From: Bacteroidota bacterium
GTDB lineage: Bacteria > Bacteroidota > Bacteroidia > AKYH767-A > 2013-40CM-41-45
Direction: 5' to 3'
NCBI GenBank assembly: GCA_026391945.1
Contig: JAPLDA010000098.1
Location: 1 to 42,507, forward strand
Length of the DNA: 42,507 nt
Part shown: one piece after another, positions 8,984 to 18,150 of the stretch
How the letters are laid out: each line of letters begins with the position of its first letter
How positions within the stretch are numbered: position 1 is the stretch's first letter
The notes under the pieces: generated by a model
Databases searched by the model: none
What the model saw: the letters and a program-made list of their open reading frames with translations, nothing else
Told to the model about the DNA's origin: nothing
Translations under genes and position numbers: made by a program

Positions 8984-9745
8984 ATGAAAACTAAAATTAT
9001 CATTCTTATTGCTTCGGTTTGTTTTTTGGTTACAGGTCGGGTGACGGTACTTGCTCAGTCGCTGGGATTGAATAATTCTTCCCCGAATGCATCCGCTATT
9101 TTGGATGCCACTTCCACATCAAAGGGAATTTTAATTCCGCGGATGACTTCAGCACAACGCGACGCCATTGCATCACCGGCAACAGGACTCATGATTTACG
9201 TAACAGATAAGACCATCGGATTTTATTATTATGATGGTACCAGGTGGGTAAGCATGTATTCACCTTCCTCTACCATCATCAGGAGAAAGTCAACAGATGA
9301 AACCGTATGCGGCACAGGAGCCGGCTGCACGCAACACACCGGAACGACTTTGCAAAACGATGATGAACTGGCAGTTCCCCTGCAGGCCAATCAATCCTAT
9401 ATCATCGAAGGATTTTTATTTATGATTGCCAGCGGTTCTGTTCCCGATTGTAAATTAGGTTTTACCGTACCTGCGGGAGCAACGATGACACTTGGATACC
9501 ATGCCAACTATGGTGATAACAATACCAGCATAGCCACCGACATCCTTACCGCTGCAGGGACAGCAGGTTCCATCATTCCTAACAATGGTGCGGGAAAAGA
9601 AAACCCGGTGTTTATTTCAGGTAGCATTACCATGGGATCTACATCCGGGAATCTCCAGTTGCAATGGGCGCAAAACTCAAACAGCAATACCCAGAACACG
9701 ACGGTTCGGGCAAACTCATATCTCCGGGCCATGTTGGTTCAGTAA
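8984..9745 (+). CDS. Secreted protein with tail-fibre-like C-terminal domain (253 aa)
   Basis: A signal peptide (IIILIASVCFLVTGRVTVLAQ) is followed by a module very common at the start of Bacteroidota surface proteins: NSSPNASAILDATSTSKG, GILIPRMTSAQRDAI, then TGLMIYVTDKTIGFYYYDG (residues ~30-95). The C-terminal ~150 residues (LQNDDELAVPLQANQSYIIEG, GFTVPAGATMTL, SGSITMGSTSGNLQLQWAQN) resemble the beta-sandwich domains at the tips of phage tail fibres. No T9SS sorting domain is visible, so export may end in the periplasm or at the surface by another route. It ends 32 bases before the next gene, which suggests co-transcription. The tail-fibre resemblance is from sequence style and is not a proven homology. 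Confidence 0.75.
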   Translation: MKTKIIILIASVCFLVTGRVTVLAQSLGLNNSSPNASAILDATSTSKGILIPRMTSAQRDAIASPATGLMIYVTDKTIGFYYYDGTRWVSMYSPSSTIIRRKSTDETVCGTGAGCTQHTGTTLQNDDELAVPLQANQSYIIEGFLFMIASGSVPDCKLGFTVPAGATMTLGYHANYGDNNTSIATDILTAAGTAGSIIPNNGAGKENPVFISGSITMGSTSGNLQLQWAQNSNSNTQNTTVRANSYLRAMLVQ

Positions 9746-9777
9746 ACATTTTCCACCGGAATCCAATCTCAGATGTA

Positions 9778-11286
9778 ATGATGAACTGTTTACAAAAGTT
9801 AAACATTGCCGTGTTTATTTTCATCGTCATGGCGCATGCTGCCATCGGTCAAGCCGTTACCGTGGATAACCTCACACTAACTGCCACTTCTTCTTTAACG
9901 ATGACCATTTCCGGTGATTTCAAAAATCAAAATGGCGGGCTTTTAGACAATTCAGGCATCATCACAGTTTCGGGGAACTGGACCAACAATGCTTCCAATA
10001 GTGTGTTCAGCAGCAATGCCGGAACTGTCCAAATGATCGGCACTGCGCTTCAGACCATCAACGGAACCAATTCCACCTCTTTTTATAATCTCACACTGAA
10101 TAATTCCGGCGGTTCCGCTACGAAATATGCATTGGGTACCGACCAGACAGTCAAGAATACGTTGACTTTATCTTCCGGAGAAACTGATCTTGCCAATCAC
10201 ATGCTTACGATCGGAACCTCATCAGTGGCGCCAGGAGCGTTGTCTTATTCTGCCGGTTGGATATACGGAGGAACTTTAAAGAGGTGGTTCGCAACATCAA
10301 CCATAACAAATGGTGCTTCAGCAGGTTTGTTCCCGGTTGGCAGCATTTCAGACTACAGACCTTTTTACGTTAGCGCCCCAACGATTGCCCCCGGTACAGG
10401 AGGAACCATTGCTGTATCTCAAACTTCCATTACCGGAAATACTGCAGTTTCGTTTTTAGATATAGGTACTACCATCGACAGAATTTATAACTCGTACTGG
10501 ACGGTTACGGCAGGGAACGGACTGGCCGGCGGAAATTATAACCTGAGAGGAGAAGGTACCGGTTTTACCGGCATTACTGATTATACATTATTAAGGCTGA
10601 CATTGGCCGGAAGTTCGGTAGGCACAAATGGATCCAATGGCGGAAGCAATGTGAATCCACAGGTGAACAGAACGGGCCTGGCTGTATCGGAATTGACCAA
10701 TAGTTTCCATATCGGTTATCCGGCTTCTGCTGTTGTTATCTTACCCATCGAATTACTTTCGTTCAATGCCATTCCTTATCATTCTGAAGTAAGATTAAAC
10801 TGGTCAACAGCTTCTGAAATCAATACGGATTATTTTTCGATCGAACGGTCATCTGATGGTTTGTGGTATGAACCGATTGCCACGCATCGTGCCGCCGGTA
10901 ACAGCAGCAACATTTTATACTATTCCACTGTTGATAACAATCCATTACCCGGGATGAGTTTTTATCGCCTGAAAGAAACCGACTTCGATGGGTACACCAG
11001 TTATTCTTTACCGGTTACTGTACATTATTACAAAAATGAAAATGAAGTGGAACTCATTTCTGCTCATTCAGTAAACGGCCAGGTTAGCGTAACGGTCTTC
11101 TCGACGGTAAATGAGAATTTTAAATTGAATTTTTATGACTGCATAGGCCAGTTAATTTCACAGACGGAAGGAAGTTTGATCCCCGGTTATCAGGAAATAA
11201 CGATGCCGCTGCCAATGAAACCAACAGGACTGTTCCTGGTTTCAATCCGAACAGCCTTCGGAGTTCTTTCTAAAAAAATATTTTAA
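9778..11286 (+). CDS. Secreted T9SS cargo, beta-rich surface protein (502 aa)
   Basis: I place the start at the first of two adjacent ATGs at 9778, because a signal peptide follows at once (LNIAVFIFIVMAHAAIGQA). The frame extends upstream without stops into the previous gene, but that part overlaps coding sequence in another frame. Residues ~25-300 are Ser/Thr/Asn-rich beta repeats (GNWTNNASNSVFSSNAG, LTLNNSGGSATKYALGTD). A segment typical of Bacteroidota surface proteins follows (LPIELLSFNA, VRLNWSTASEINTDYFSIER, FYRLKETDFDGYTSYS), and the protein ends in a T9SS sorting domain (FYDCIGQLISQTEG, PTGLFLVSIRT, LSKKIF). It probably forms a two-gene unit with the protein just upstream. The function is unknown, most likely structural or adhesive. 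Confidence 0.83.
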   Translation: MMNCLQKLNIAVFIFIVMAHAAIGQAVTVDNLTLTATSSLTMTISGDFKNQNGGLLDNSGIITVSGNWTNNASNSVFSSNAGTVQMIGTALQTINGTNSTSFYNLTLNNSGGSATKYALGTDQTVKNTLTLSSGETDLANHMLTIGTSSVAPGALSYSAGWIYGGTLKRWFATSTITNGASAGLFPVGSISDYRPFYVSAPTIAPGTGGTIAVSQTSITGNTAVSFLDIGTTIDRIYNSYWTVTAGNGLAGGNYNLRGEGTGFTGITDYTLLRLTLAGSSVGTNGSNGGSNVNPQVNRTGLAVSELTNSFHIGYPASAVVILPIELLSFNAIPYHSEVRLNWSTASEINTDYFSIERSSDGLWYEPIATHRAAGNSSNILYYSTVDNNPLPGMSFYRLKETDFDGYTSYSLPVTVHYYKNENEVELISAHSVNGQVSVTVFSTVNENFKLNFYDCIGQLISQTEGSLIPGYQEITMPLPMKPTGLFLVSIRTAFGVLSKKIF

Positions 11287-11371
11287 TTTTTTTTCTTTTT
11301 CTGAAACGCCTACGTCCGTGGGCTCATATTCTTCCGTTTTCTCCTTCTGATTTCCACCTTCCGATTTTGAT

Positions 11372-11379
11372 TATCTTCG
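11372..11379 (+). promoter_or_regulatory. Candidate -7 box (TATCTTCG) close to the YggU-family start
   Basis: TATCTTCG followed by CGCC is one base off the TAnnTTTG consensus and shares the GCGCC extension seen at other promoters in this window. It ends only 7 bases before the ATG at 11387, so a transcript from it would have almost no leader. Confidence 0.3.
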
Positions 11380-11386
11380 CGCCGAA

Positions 11387-11656
11387 ATGATTTTGTACGT
11401 AAAAGTCAAGCCCAATCAGCGTTTCGACAGGGTTGAAAAATCCGCTAACGATTGGCAGATCAGGTTGAAAGCTCCTGCTGTCGATGGAAAAGCCAATGAA
11501 CATCTCATCGAATATTTGAGTGAAGTGCTGGATCTTCCTAAATCAAAAATCATCCTGAAGAAAGGACAAACGGCAAAGGTGAAGTGTCTGGAAATTTTTG
11601 CGGAAGAGGAATTGGTGAACGCAAAGCTCGCTGAACAACTGAAGAGCGAAAAATGA
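11387..11656 (+). CDS. DUF167 / YggU-family protein
   Basis: An 89-residue protein matching the DUF167 (YggU/UPF0235) family. It has N-terminal VKVKPNQRFDRVEK, the central hallmark IRLKAPAVDGKANEHLIEYL, and SKIILKKGQTAKVKCLEI. Family length is usually 80-110 residues, so it looks complete. The biochemical role of the family is not established; structures show a small alpha/beta fold. It has no signal peptide and is expected in the cytoplasm. It stands alone between a secreted-protein gene and the topoisomerase IV genes. Confidence 0.9.
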   Translation: MILYVKVKPNQRFDRVEKSANDWQIRLKAPAVDGKANEHLIEYLSEVLDLPKSKIILKKGQTAKVKCLEIFAEEELVNAKLAEQLKSEK

Positions 11657-11803
11657 AAATGGAATATGATCGGTACGGATATTCAATCAACAAAGAGTTG
11701 TGAATATCTCAGCCCGAAACGGCAGAATCAGCAGGTCATTCATTCTAATTTTACGAATTGCATCCGGTTAGAAAACCGTTTGAGACTTTATTAATTTAAA
11801 CAG

Positions 11804-13693
11804 ATGGCAACTAAAAATATTCCTGAACACGGTTACACAGAAGAAAGCATCCGTTCGCTCGACTGGAAAGAACACATCCGTACGCGTCCCGGTATGTACA
11901 TCGGGAAACTGGGTGACGGATCTTCCAAGGACGATGGCATTTATGTTTTGCTGAAAGAAACCATCGACAATTCCATTGATGAATTCGTGATGGGTTACGG
12001 GAAACACATCGAGGTAAACATCACCGATGGAAAAGTGGAAGTGCGCGATTACGGCCGCGGCATTCCGCTCGGAAAAGTGATTGAATGTGTGAGCAAAATC
12101 AACACCGGCGGTAAGTACGACAGCAAAGCTTTTCAGAAATCAGTCGGCTTGAACGGTGTCGGCACCAAAGCCGTGAATGCGTTGTCGGATTTTTTCAGGG
12201 TTCAATCCATCCGGGATGGAAAAACGAAGGTCGCTGAATTTAAAAAAGGTGACATCACATTGAATGAAAAGGAAAAATCAACCGGCGAAAAAAACGGAAC
12301 TATGTTTACGTTCATCCCTGACGATTCTGTTTTTCACAATTACCGGTACAACGCCGAATACATCCAGAACATGCTGTGGAATTACGTATTCCTCAACAAA
12401 GGGTTGTCCATCTATTTCAACGGCGAAAAATTCTTTTCCGAGAATGGTTTGAGAGATTTACTCCAGCGGAATGTGAGCGATGAAGTGTTGTATCCGGTTA
12501 TTCATTTGAAAGGAGAAGACATTGAAATAGCATTCACCCACACCACCGCTTATGGAGAAGATTATTACTCGTTTGTGAACGGCCAGCACACCACGCAGGG
12601 CGGCACGCACCAGGCGGCTTTCCGGGAAGCGATCGTAAAAACCATCCGCGAATTTTATAAAAAAGAATTTGATCCGAGTGATGTGCGTACGTCTATCGTG
12701 GCGGCCATCAGCGTGAGAATCCAGGAACCGGTTTTTGAATCGCAGACGAAAACAAAACTTGGTTCGTTGACCATGGCTCCCGATGGCGGCCAGCAGATCC
12801 GGACATGGGTGAACGACTTTGTGAAGAATGAACTCGACAATTACCTGCACAAACATCCTGAAGCGGCCGATGCCATCCTGAAAAAAATTCAGCAAAGTGA
12901 ACGGGAGAGAAAAGAAATTGCCGGAATAAAAAAGCTGGCGAATGAGCGTGCGAAGAAAGCAAACCTTCACAATAAAAAATTGCGTGACTGCCGCGTTCAC
13001 TTCAATACAAAACATATTGAACGGCTCGAGTCCACGATCTTCATCACCGAAGGAGATTCTGCCAGCGGTTCCATCACGAAGGCGCGTGAGGTGAATACAC
13101 AGGCCGTGTTCAGCCTGAAGGGAAAACCGCTGAACTGTTACGGGCTGACAAAGAAAGTCGTGTACGAGAATGAAGAGTTCAACCTGTTGCAGAATGCGCT
13201 CGACATCGAAGACGGACTGGATGAATTGCGTTACAACAAAATCGTAATCGCTACCGATGCCGATGTGGATGGCATGCACATCCGTTTGCTGCTGATGACT
13301 TTCTTCCTCCAGTTTTTTCCGGAGTTGGTAAAATCAAACCATGTGTACATTTTGCAGACGCCGTTGTTCAGGGTTCGGAATAAAAAGGAAACCATCTATT
13401 GTTACAGTGATAAAGAACGCGTGAATGCCATTGGTAAACTTGGCCCGAAGCCGGAGATCACGCGTTTCAAAGGACTGGGAGAAATTTCCCCGGATGAATT
13501 TTCAGGATTCATCGGGAAAAATATCCGCCTCGAGCCGGTACTCATCAGCCAGGATGAAACCATTCATAAACTGCTCGATTATTACATGGGGAAGAATACA
13601 CCGGAACGCCAGGAATTCATCATCGGCAAATTGAGGGTTGAAAAAAATGTCGTGGAAGACCAGCCCATGACTTCAGTCATGGGAAAACAATAA
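11804..13693 (+). CDS. parE: DNA topoisomerase IV subunit B (type IIA, ATPase subunit)
   Basis: A 629-residue GHKL ATPase/TOPRIM subunit that, with ParC, decatenates chromosomes. The ATP site is visible: [11 protein letters not shown] (Glu52, Asn56), GRGIP (84-88) and [11 protein letters not shown] (115-125). The transducer domain includes the QTKTKLG segment with its conserved Lys. The TOPRIM domain has TEGDSASG (415-422) and [10 protein letters not shown] with the metal-binding DADVD (485-489). The length and lack of the gyrase-specific insert favour ParE over GyrB, and the partner subunit follows 88 bases downstream, as in Bacteroidota topoisomerase IV pairs. The C-terminal [10 protein letters not shown] lies inside a hairpin-rich repeat that continues beyond the stop. 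Confidence 0.93.
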   Translation: MATKNIPEHGYTEESIRSLDWKEHIRTRPGMYIGKLGDGSSKDDGIYVLLKETIDNSIDEFVMGYGKHIEVNITDGKVEVRDYGRGIPLGKVIECVSKINTGGKYDSKAFQKSVGLNGVGTKAVNALSDFFRVQSIRDGKTKVAEFKKGDITLNEKEKSTGEKNGTMFTFIPDDSVFHNYRYNAEYIQNMLWNYVFLNKGLSIYFNGEKFFSENGLRDLLQRNVSDEVLYPVIHLKGEDIEIAFTHTTAYGEDYYSFVNGQHTTQGGTHQAAFREAIVKTIREFYKKEFDPSDVRTSIVAAISVRIQEPVFESQTKTKLGSLTMAPDGGQQIRTWVNDFVKNELDNYLHKHPEAADAILKKIQQSERERKEIAGIKKLANERAKKANLHNKKLRDCRVHFNTKHIERLESTIFITEGDSASGSITKAREVNTQAVFSLKGKPLNCYGLTKKVVYENEEFNLLQNALDIEDGLDELRYNKIVIATDADVDGMHIRLLLMTFFLQFFPELVKSNHVYILQTPLFRVRNKKETIYCYSDKERVNAIGKLGPKPEITRFKGLGEISPDEFSGFIGKNIRLEPVLISQDETIHKLLDYYMGKNTPERQEFIIGKLRVEKNVVEDQPMTSVMGKQ

Positions 13694-13732
13694 CCCGTTA
13701 CGGGAAAACAACAGCCGTCACGAAAAAAAATA
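13664..13732 (+). repeat. Decaying tandem hairpin repeat across the parE stop codon
   Basis: CCCATGAC, loop TTCA, GTCATGGG (13664-13683) is a perfect 8-bp hairpin within the last codons of parE. GGGAAAACAA follows, then a second small hairpin CCCGTTACGGG with GGGAAAACAA again, then a third weaker GTCACG unit. The repeats keep frame across the stop: MGKQ before it, PVTGKQQP after it. Confidence 0.55.
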
Positions 13733-13781
13733 AAAAACCATTTCAATGGTTTCAATCGTTTGATGTAACAGGAAAAATTCA

Positions 13782-16169
13782 ATGACGAAGAAAAAAAATC
13801 AGGAAGAACAAAAAGCGCCTTCACAGGAACTGCAGCAGCATCGTGAGAAAACCAACATCGTCCACATCACCGGGATGTATGAAAACTGGTTCATCGATTA
13901 TGCATCGTATGTGATCCTGGAGCGCGCCGTTCCTCATATCAACGACGGACTGAAACCCGTTCAGCGAAGAATCCTTCATTCGATGTGGGACATGGAAGAT
14001 GGCCGTTACAATAAAGTGGCGAACATCATCGGGCATTGCATGAAGTATCATCCTCATGGCGACGCCAGCATCGGTGATGCATTGGTGCAGGTAGGCCAGA
14101 AAGAACTGATGATTGATACGCAGGGAAACTGGGGAAATATTTTTACCGGCGACAGCGCTGCTGCTCCGCGTTACATCGAGGCGCGTCTTTCCAAATTTGC
14201 ATTGGAAGTTGCCTTCAATCCGAAAACTACTGAATGGTCGCTGAGTTACGACGGACGTAACCGTGAACCCGTTACGTTACCGGTCAAGTTTCCATTGCTT
14301 CTCGCACAAGGCGTGGAAGGTATTGCCGTCGGGCTTGCCTGTAAAATCCTTCCTCATAATTTTATTGAACTGATCGAAGCCTCTATTGCCGTTCTCAAAA
14401 AACAAAAAGTAAACCTGTTGCCGGATTTTCCTACCGGTGGCATCGCCGACTTTTCAAAATACAACGAAGGACTTCGCGGCGGAAGGATTCGTGTTCGCGC
14501 AAAGATTGAGAAGAAGGATAAGAAGACGCTGGTGATTACCGAAGTTCCATTCGGAACCACAACAACCACATTGATTGATTCGATTCTTGCCGCCAACGAC
14601 AAAGGTAAAATCAAAGTAAAAAAAGTTGAAGACAACACCGCTGCGAAAGTCGAGATCGTGATCCTGTTGCATCCGGATTCATCGGAAGACATTGACAAGA
14701 CCATTGATGCGTTGTATGCCTTCACCGATTGCGAAGTTTCCATTTCCCCGAATGCCTGCGTGATCATTGATGACAAGCCCCGGTTCATGAATGTGAACGA
14801 CATCCTGGAGTACAACACCAACCGGACTGTCGATTTGCTGAGGAAAGAACTGGAGATCAAAAAGAGTGAACTGGAGGAAGAGTGGCATTACAGCTCGCTG
14901 ATCAAAATTTTTATTGAGAAACGCATCTATCGTAACATCGAAGAATGTACGACGTGGGAAAGTGTGATTGAAACGATTGATGCCGGGCTGAAACCGTACC
15001 GGAAAAAATTCAAACGTGAAATCACCCGTGATGACATCATCGCTCTTACTGAAATAAAAATCAAACGCATCAGTAAGTACGATGTGAAAGAGCAGGATGA
15101 AAAAATAAAATCACTCGAAGAGCAGATCGCCGAAGTGGAGCATCACCTGGCACACATCAAACAGTTTGCGATCAATTATTACAAAGAGTTGCTGATGAAA
15201 TACGGCAAAGGAAAAGAACGCAAAACAAAAATCGATTCCTTCGAACAGGTGGTGGCATCGGAAGTGATCATCAGCAACCAGAAATTATACGTGAATTATG
15301 AAGACGGTTTTGCCGGTTATGGTTTGAAGAAAGATGAATTCCTGTGCGATTGTTCCGACCTCGATGAAATCATAGTCTTCCGCGGCGACGGAACCATGAT
15401 CGTCACCAGGGTGGATGAGAAAAAATATGTGGGGAAGGATATCAAACACATTGCAGTGTTCAGGAAGACGGAACCTGAAATGGTTTACAACATGGTGTAC
15501 CAGGACGGTAAAGGTGGGAACGCCCTGGTGAAACGTTTCACTGTCGGGGGAACTACGCGTGATAAAGAATACATCCTGACCAAAGGAAATGAAGGCTCCA
15601 AAGTTTTATATTTTTCGATCAGCGAAAATCCGGCTGAACTTCTGAATGTAAAACTTCGTCCGAAACCTAAACTGAGAAAAACAGAATTTGATTTTGACCT
15701 CAACACGATTGAAGTAAAAGGAAGAGGATCGATCGGCAACATCCTTTCGAGAAACCTGGTCGCTAAGATTACCAGGAAAGGCGCCGGCAAATCGGTTCCT
15801 GCCGGTGAACAGATGATGCTCGAAGAGAAAATAATTCAGCCGAAGGATAAAAAAGTATTAGCTGAAAAAGTTGAACCCAAAAAAGAAAAAGGAAAAATTA
15901 AAAACATTCCTTCGAAAGAAAAAAAATCGGAACTGAAAGCGAATGAAGCTCAGAAAAAGATTTTACCGAAATCGCTGCCGTTGAAAAAATCTCCGGCTGT
16001 TAAGCCGGTGAAAGACGAAGCACCGGTGACGCTCGAATGGGATTTGTCGGCAAAATCAAAACCCGCAAACAGCAAAGAAAAAATTCAGAATGAACGCGCC
16101 AGGATTCTCACCGACCTCGAAAAAAAAGCTGAAGAGAAGAAAAGGGCACAGTTGAAAATGGATATGTAG
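13782..16169 (+). CDS. parC: DNA topoisomerase IV subunit A (type IIA, cleavage subunit)
   Basis: A 795-residue cleavage/rejoining subunit, partner of the ParE upstream. The N-terminal breakage-reunion domain shows YASYVILERAVPHINDGLKP (40-59), QRRILHSMW, and YHPHGDASIGDAL (89-101, which aligns with the quinolone-pocket region). The catalytic Tyr is in APRYIEARL (Tyr131). A coiled-coil and beta-pinwheel-like region runs to about residue 680. The last ~110 residues are a Lys/Glu-rich tail (KVEPKKEKGKIKNIPSKEKK and similar), probably disordered and DNA-contacting. A T-tract hairpin terminator follows at 16196, so parE-parC appears to end here as a two-gene operon. Confidence 0.93.
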   Translation: MTKKKNQEEQKAPSQELQQHREKTNIVHITGMYENWFIDYASYVILERAVPHINDGLKPVQRRILHSMWDMEDGRYNKVANIIGHCMKYHPHGDASIGDALVQVGQKELMIDTQGNWGNIFTGDSAAAPRYIEARLSKFALEVAFNPKTTEWSLSYDGRNREPVTLPVKFPLLLAQGVEGIAVGLACKILPHNFIELIEASIAVLKKQKVNLLPDFPTGGIADFSKYNEGLRGGRIRVRAKIEKKDKKTLVITEVPFGTTTTTLIDSILAANDKGKIKVKKVEDNTAAKVEIVILLHPDSSEDIDKTIDALYAFTDCEVSISPNACVIIDDKPRFMNVNDILEYNTNRTVDLLRKELEIKKSELEEEWHYSSLIKIFIEKRIYRNIEECTTWESVIETIDAGLKPYRKKFKREITRDDIIALTEIKIKRISKYDVKEQDEKIKSLEEQIAEVEHHLAHIKQFAINYYKELLMKYGKGKERKTKIDSFEQVVASEVIISNQKLYVNYEDGFAGYGLKKDEFLCDCSDLDEIIVFRGDGTMIVTRVDEKKYVGKDIKHIAVFRKTEPEMVYNMVYQDGKGGNALVKRFTVGGTTRDKEYILTKGNEGSKVLYFSISENPAELLNVKLRPKPKLRKTEFDFDLNTIEVKGRGSIGNILSRNLVAKITRKGAGKSVPAGEQMMLEEKIIQPKDKKVLAEKVEPKKEKGKIKNIPSKEKKSELKANEAQKKILPKSLPLKKSPAVKPVKDEAPVTLEWDLSAKSKPANSKEKIQNERARILTDLEKKAEEKKRAQLKMDM

Positions 16170-16195
16170 TTTTTTATCTTCAATTTTCACAATTC

Positions 16196-16229
16196 AATCT
16201 GCGGACGAACATAATTCGCAGATTTTTTT
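16196..16229 (+). terminator. Intrinsic terminator after parC
   Basis: AATCTGCG (16196-16203) and CGCAGATT (16217-16224) form a perfect 8-bp stem with a 13-base loop, followed by T7. It lies 27 bases past the parC stop and 20 bases before the next start. Confidence 0.8.
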
Positions 16230-16248
16230 CTTTCAAAGAGATGCACGC

Positions 16249-17478
16249 ATGGAAAATGAGAAACAAGAAATAGCTGTCATCGGTGGCGGAGCAGCCGGTT
16301 TTTTTGCTGCCATTACCTGTGCGGAAAATTTTCCAGGTCATGTAGTTACTATTTACGAGAAAGGAAATAAACTCCTTTCCAAAGTGCGTGTTTCAGGAGG
16401 TGGAAGATGCAACGTCACGCATGCCTGCTTCGACATAAAGCAATTGGTAGGGTATTATCCGCGCGGCGAAAAGCAGCTCATCAATGCTTTCTCACGATTT
16501 GGTCCGGCTGATACGGTTAAATGGTTTGAAGAAAGGGGAGTGGAACTGACAACCGAAGATGACGGCAGGATGTTCCCGGTGACAAACCGTTCGGAAACCA
16601 TTGTGAACTGTTTTCTTCTGGAAGCTGAAAGGTTGAAAGTCCGCATTGTTACCGGAGCGGAATTGATCGCTCTTTCAAAACGCGAGGAGAAATTCGAACT
16701 CATCTTCCAAAGCGGAACGCATGTCACCGCTGATAAAATTTTAATCGCAGCCGGAGGTCATCCGAAATCTGAACATCTACAGTGGCTCCGTGAAACCGGC
16801 CATGAGTTGGTTTCTTCAGTGCCATCACTTTTTACATTCAATATTCCTGGAAATAAAATAACAGGGTTGATGGGAGTGAGTGTTTCACCTGTTGCGCTGA
16901 AGATCGAAGGAACAAAGATGCAGTCGGAAGGGCCTTTACTCATCACGCATTGGGGCATGAGCGGGCCGGCTGTTTTGAAAATGAGTTCGGTCGCTGCGCG
17001 TTTGCTTGCAGAGAAAAACTATGAATTCAAACTGGTTGTTTCCTGGCTGATGAATGATCATGCTGATGATTTGTACAATGAAATCAGTTCTCTGAAAAAT
17101 GAATCCTCTTCGAAACTCATGCATGCACAATGTCCGTTTGACCTGCCAAAACGTTTATGGAATTTTATGTTGCAGAAAGCAGGCATCGCTGAAACACTGC
17201 GATGGGCTGATCTTTCAAAGGAGCAGATGAAAAAATTAACGGAGACATTGATCCATGACGGATATGATGTCAGAGGGAAGACCACTTTCAAAGACGAGTT
17301 CGTTACCTGCGGCGGAGTTTCGCTGAATGATGTGGATTTCAGAACCATGGAAAGTAAAAAATGTAAAGGAATTTATTTTGCCGGCGAAGTACTCGATGTG
17401 GATGCGCTTACCGGCGGATTCAATTTCCAGGCAGCATGGACCACCGGTTACCTGGCGGGAAGCAACATCGGCCAATAA
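16249..17478 (+). CDS. NAD(P)/FAD-dependent oxidoreductase, HI0933/YhiN family
   Basis: A 409-residue flavoprotein of the HI0933-like (YhiN/BaiN) family, whose usual length is about 400. The FAD-binding Rossmann motif is at the N-terminus (IAVIGGGAAGFFAA, residues 8-21). The family signature SGGGRCNVTH follows (49-58), then YYPRGEKQLINAFSRFGPADT and, near the C-terminus, CGGVSLNDVDFRTMESK, GIYFAGEVLDVDALTGG and NFQAAWTTGYLAG, which closes the FAD site. The protein is cytoplasmic; its substrate is unknown for most family members. The gene follows the parC terminator, so it has its own promoter. The small exported protein gene starts 17 bases after its stop. Confidence 0.9.
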   Translation: MENEKQEIAVIGGGAAGFFAAITCAENFPGHVVTIYEKGNKLLSKVRVSGGGRCNVTHACFDIKQLVGYYPRGEKQLINAFSRFGPADTVKWFEERGVELTTEDDGRMFPVTNRSETIVNCFLLEAERLKVRIVTGAELIALSKREEKFELIFQSGTHVTADKILIAAGGHPKSEHLQWLRETGHELVSSVPSLFTFNIPGNKITGLMGVSVSPVALKIEGTKMQSEGPLLITHWGMSGPAVLKMSSVAARLLAEKNYEFKLVVSWLMNDHADDLYNEISSLKNESSSKLMHAQCPFDLPKRLWNFMLQKAGIAETLRWADLSKEQMKKLTETLIHDGYDVRGKTTFKDEFVTCGGVSLNDVDFRTMESKKCKGIYFAGEVLDVDALTGGFNFQAAWTTGYLAGSNIGQ

Positions 17479-17494
17479 ATAATATATTTGAAGC

Positions 17495-18061
17495 GTGAGA
17501 GAGAAGTCCTGTTTATCGTCCGTATCCTGGTTCCTGTTGCTGGTCATTTTGCTGAATCTTTCTTCTGTTTCAGTATTATGCCTCGTGATGGCTGGTGAGC
17601 ATGAAGAAATGGATGGCATCGGTTCAGCCTCATTCGAAAACAATGATGCTTTTGAGTTGGTAAAAATTTCATTGGGTGTTGCTTTTTCTGAAAACAGGTT
17701 TCAGCAATTGAATGAACATGAAATTGTTTATCATGGAAAATTATACGATGTGGTGAAGTCGTTTCGAAGTAATGATTTTTTGTATTTCTATTGCATCAAC
17801 GACAGGAAAGAAGAAAAGATGCTTGAGCAAATCAGGATCTGTACGGAATCTCATTTGGATTATTTTAATTCAGCAGATCATTCCTCAAAAATATCAGTCA
17901 AATTATTTACACAGGAAAGCGATGACGTTGCTGTGGTTTCAGAAGAAAAATCACCCGGACGGTTTTACGGAATGGCCCGGGGGCAGTTCTTCTACAGTTG
18001 TTTGGTCGTGAAAACAAATGATCATCCGCCGGAAGAAATGTTTTCTGCAAACCCGGCCTGA
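17495..18061 (+). CDS. Exported small protein of unknown function next to a TonB receptor
   Basis: A 188-residue protein starting at a GTG (17495), chosen because it gives the only start that includes the hydrophobic segment SVSWFLLLVILLNLSSVSVLC (signal peptide or anchor). After an acidic linker (GEHEEMDG) comes a domain with EIVYHGKLYDVVKSF and YFYCINDRKEEKMLEQI. Short proteins with this layout (strand, K-M/L-Y-D-V-V, then C-x-N-D-x-K-E-E) are, as I recall, often encoded just before TonB-dependent receptors in Bacteroidota. Residues 117 onward (SHLDYFNSADHSSKIS) contain several His. The neighbouring TonB receptor 90 bp downstream suggests a role in the same uptake process, possibly metal uptake. 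No enzymatic function is claimed. Confidence 0.7.
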   Translation: MREKSCLSSVSWFLLLVILLNLSSVSVLCLVMAGEHEEMDGIGSASFENNDAFELVKISLGVAFSENRFQQLNEHEIVYHGKLYDVVKSFRSNDFLYFYCINDRKEEKMLEQIRICTESHLDYFNSADHSSKISVKLFTQESDDVAVVSEEKSPGRFYGMARGQFFYSCLVVKTNDHPPEEMFSANPA

Positions 18062-18150
18062 TGTGCATCTTTTTTTTTGTGTTCAGCAACTGATTGGCTG
18101 GTATCATTTCCCATCATCCTTTTTATTCAAACCATTCTAAATTTCAATCC

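Noticed and set aside
12458-13279. 273-codon open frame on the minus strand inside parE
   Set aside because: It is an antisense shadow of a strongly conserved coding region; no recognisable motif.
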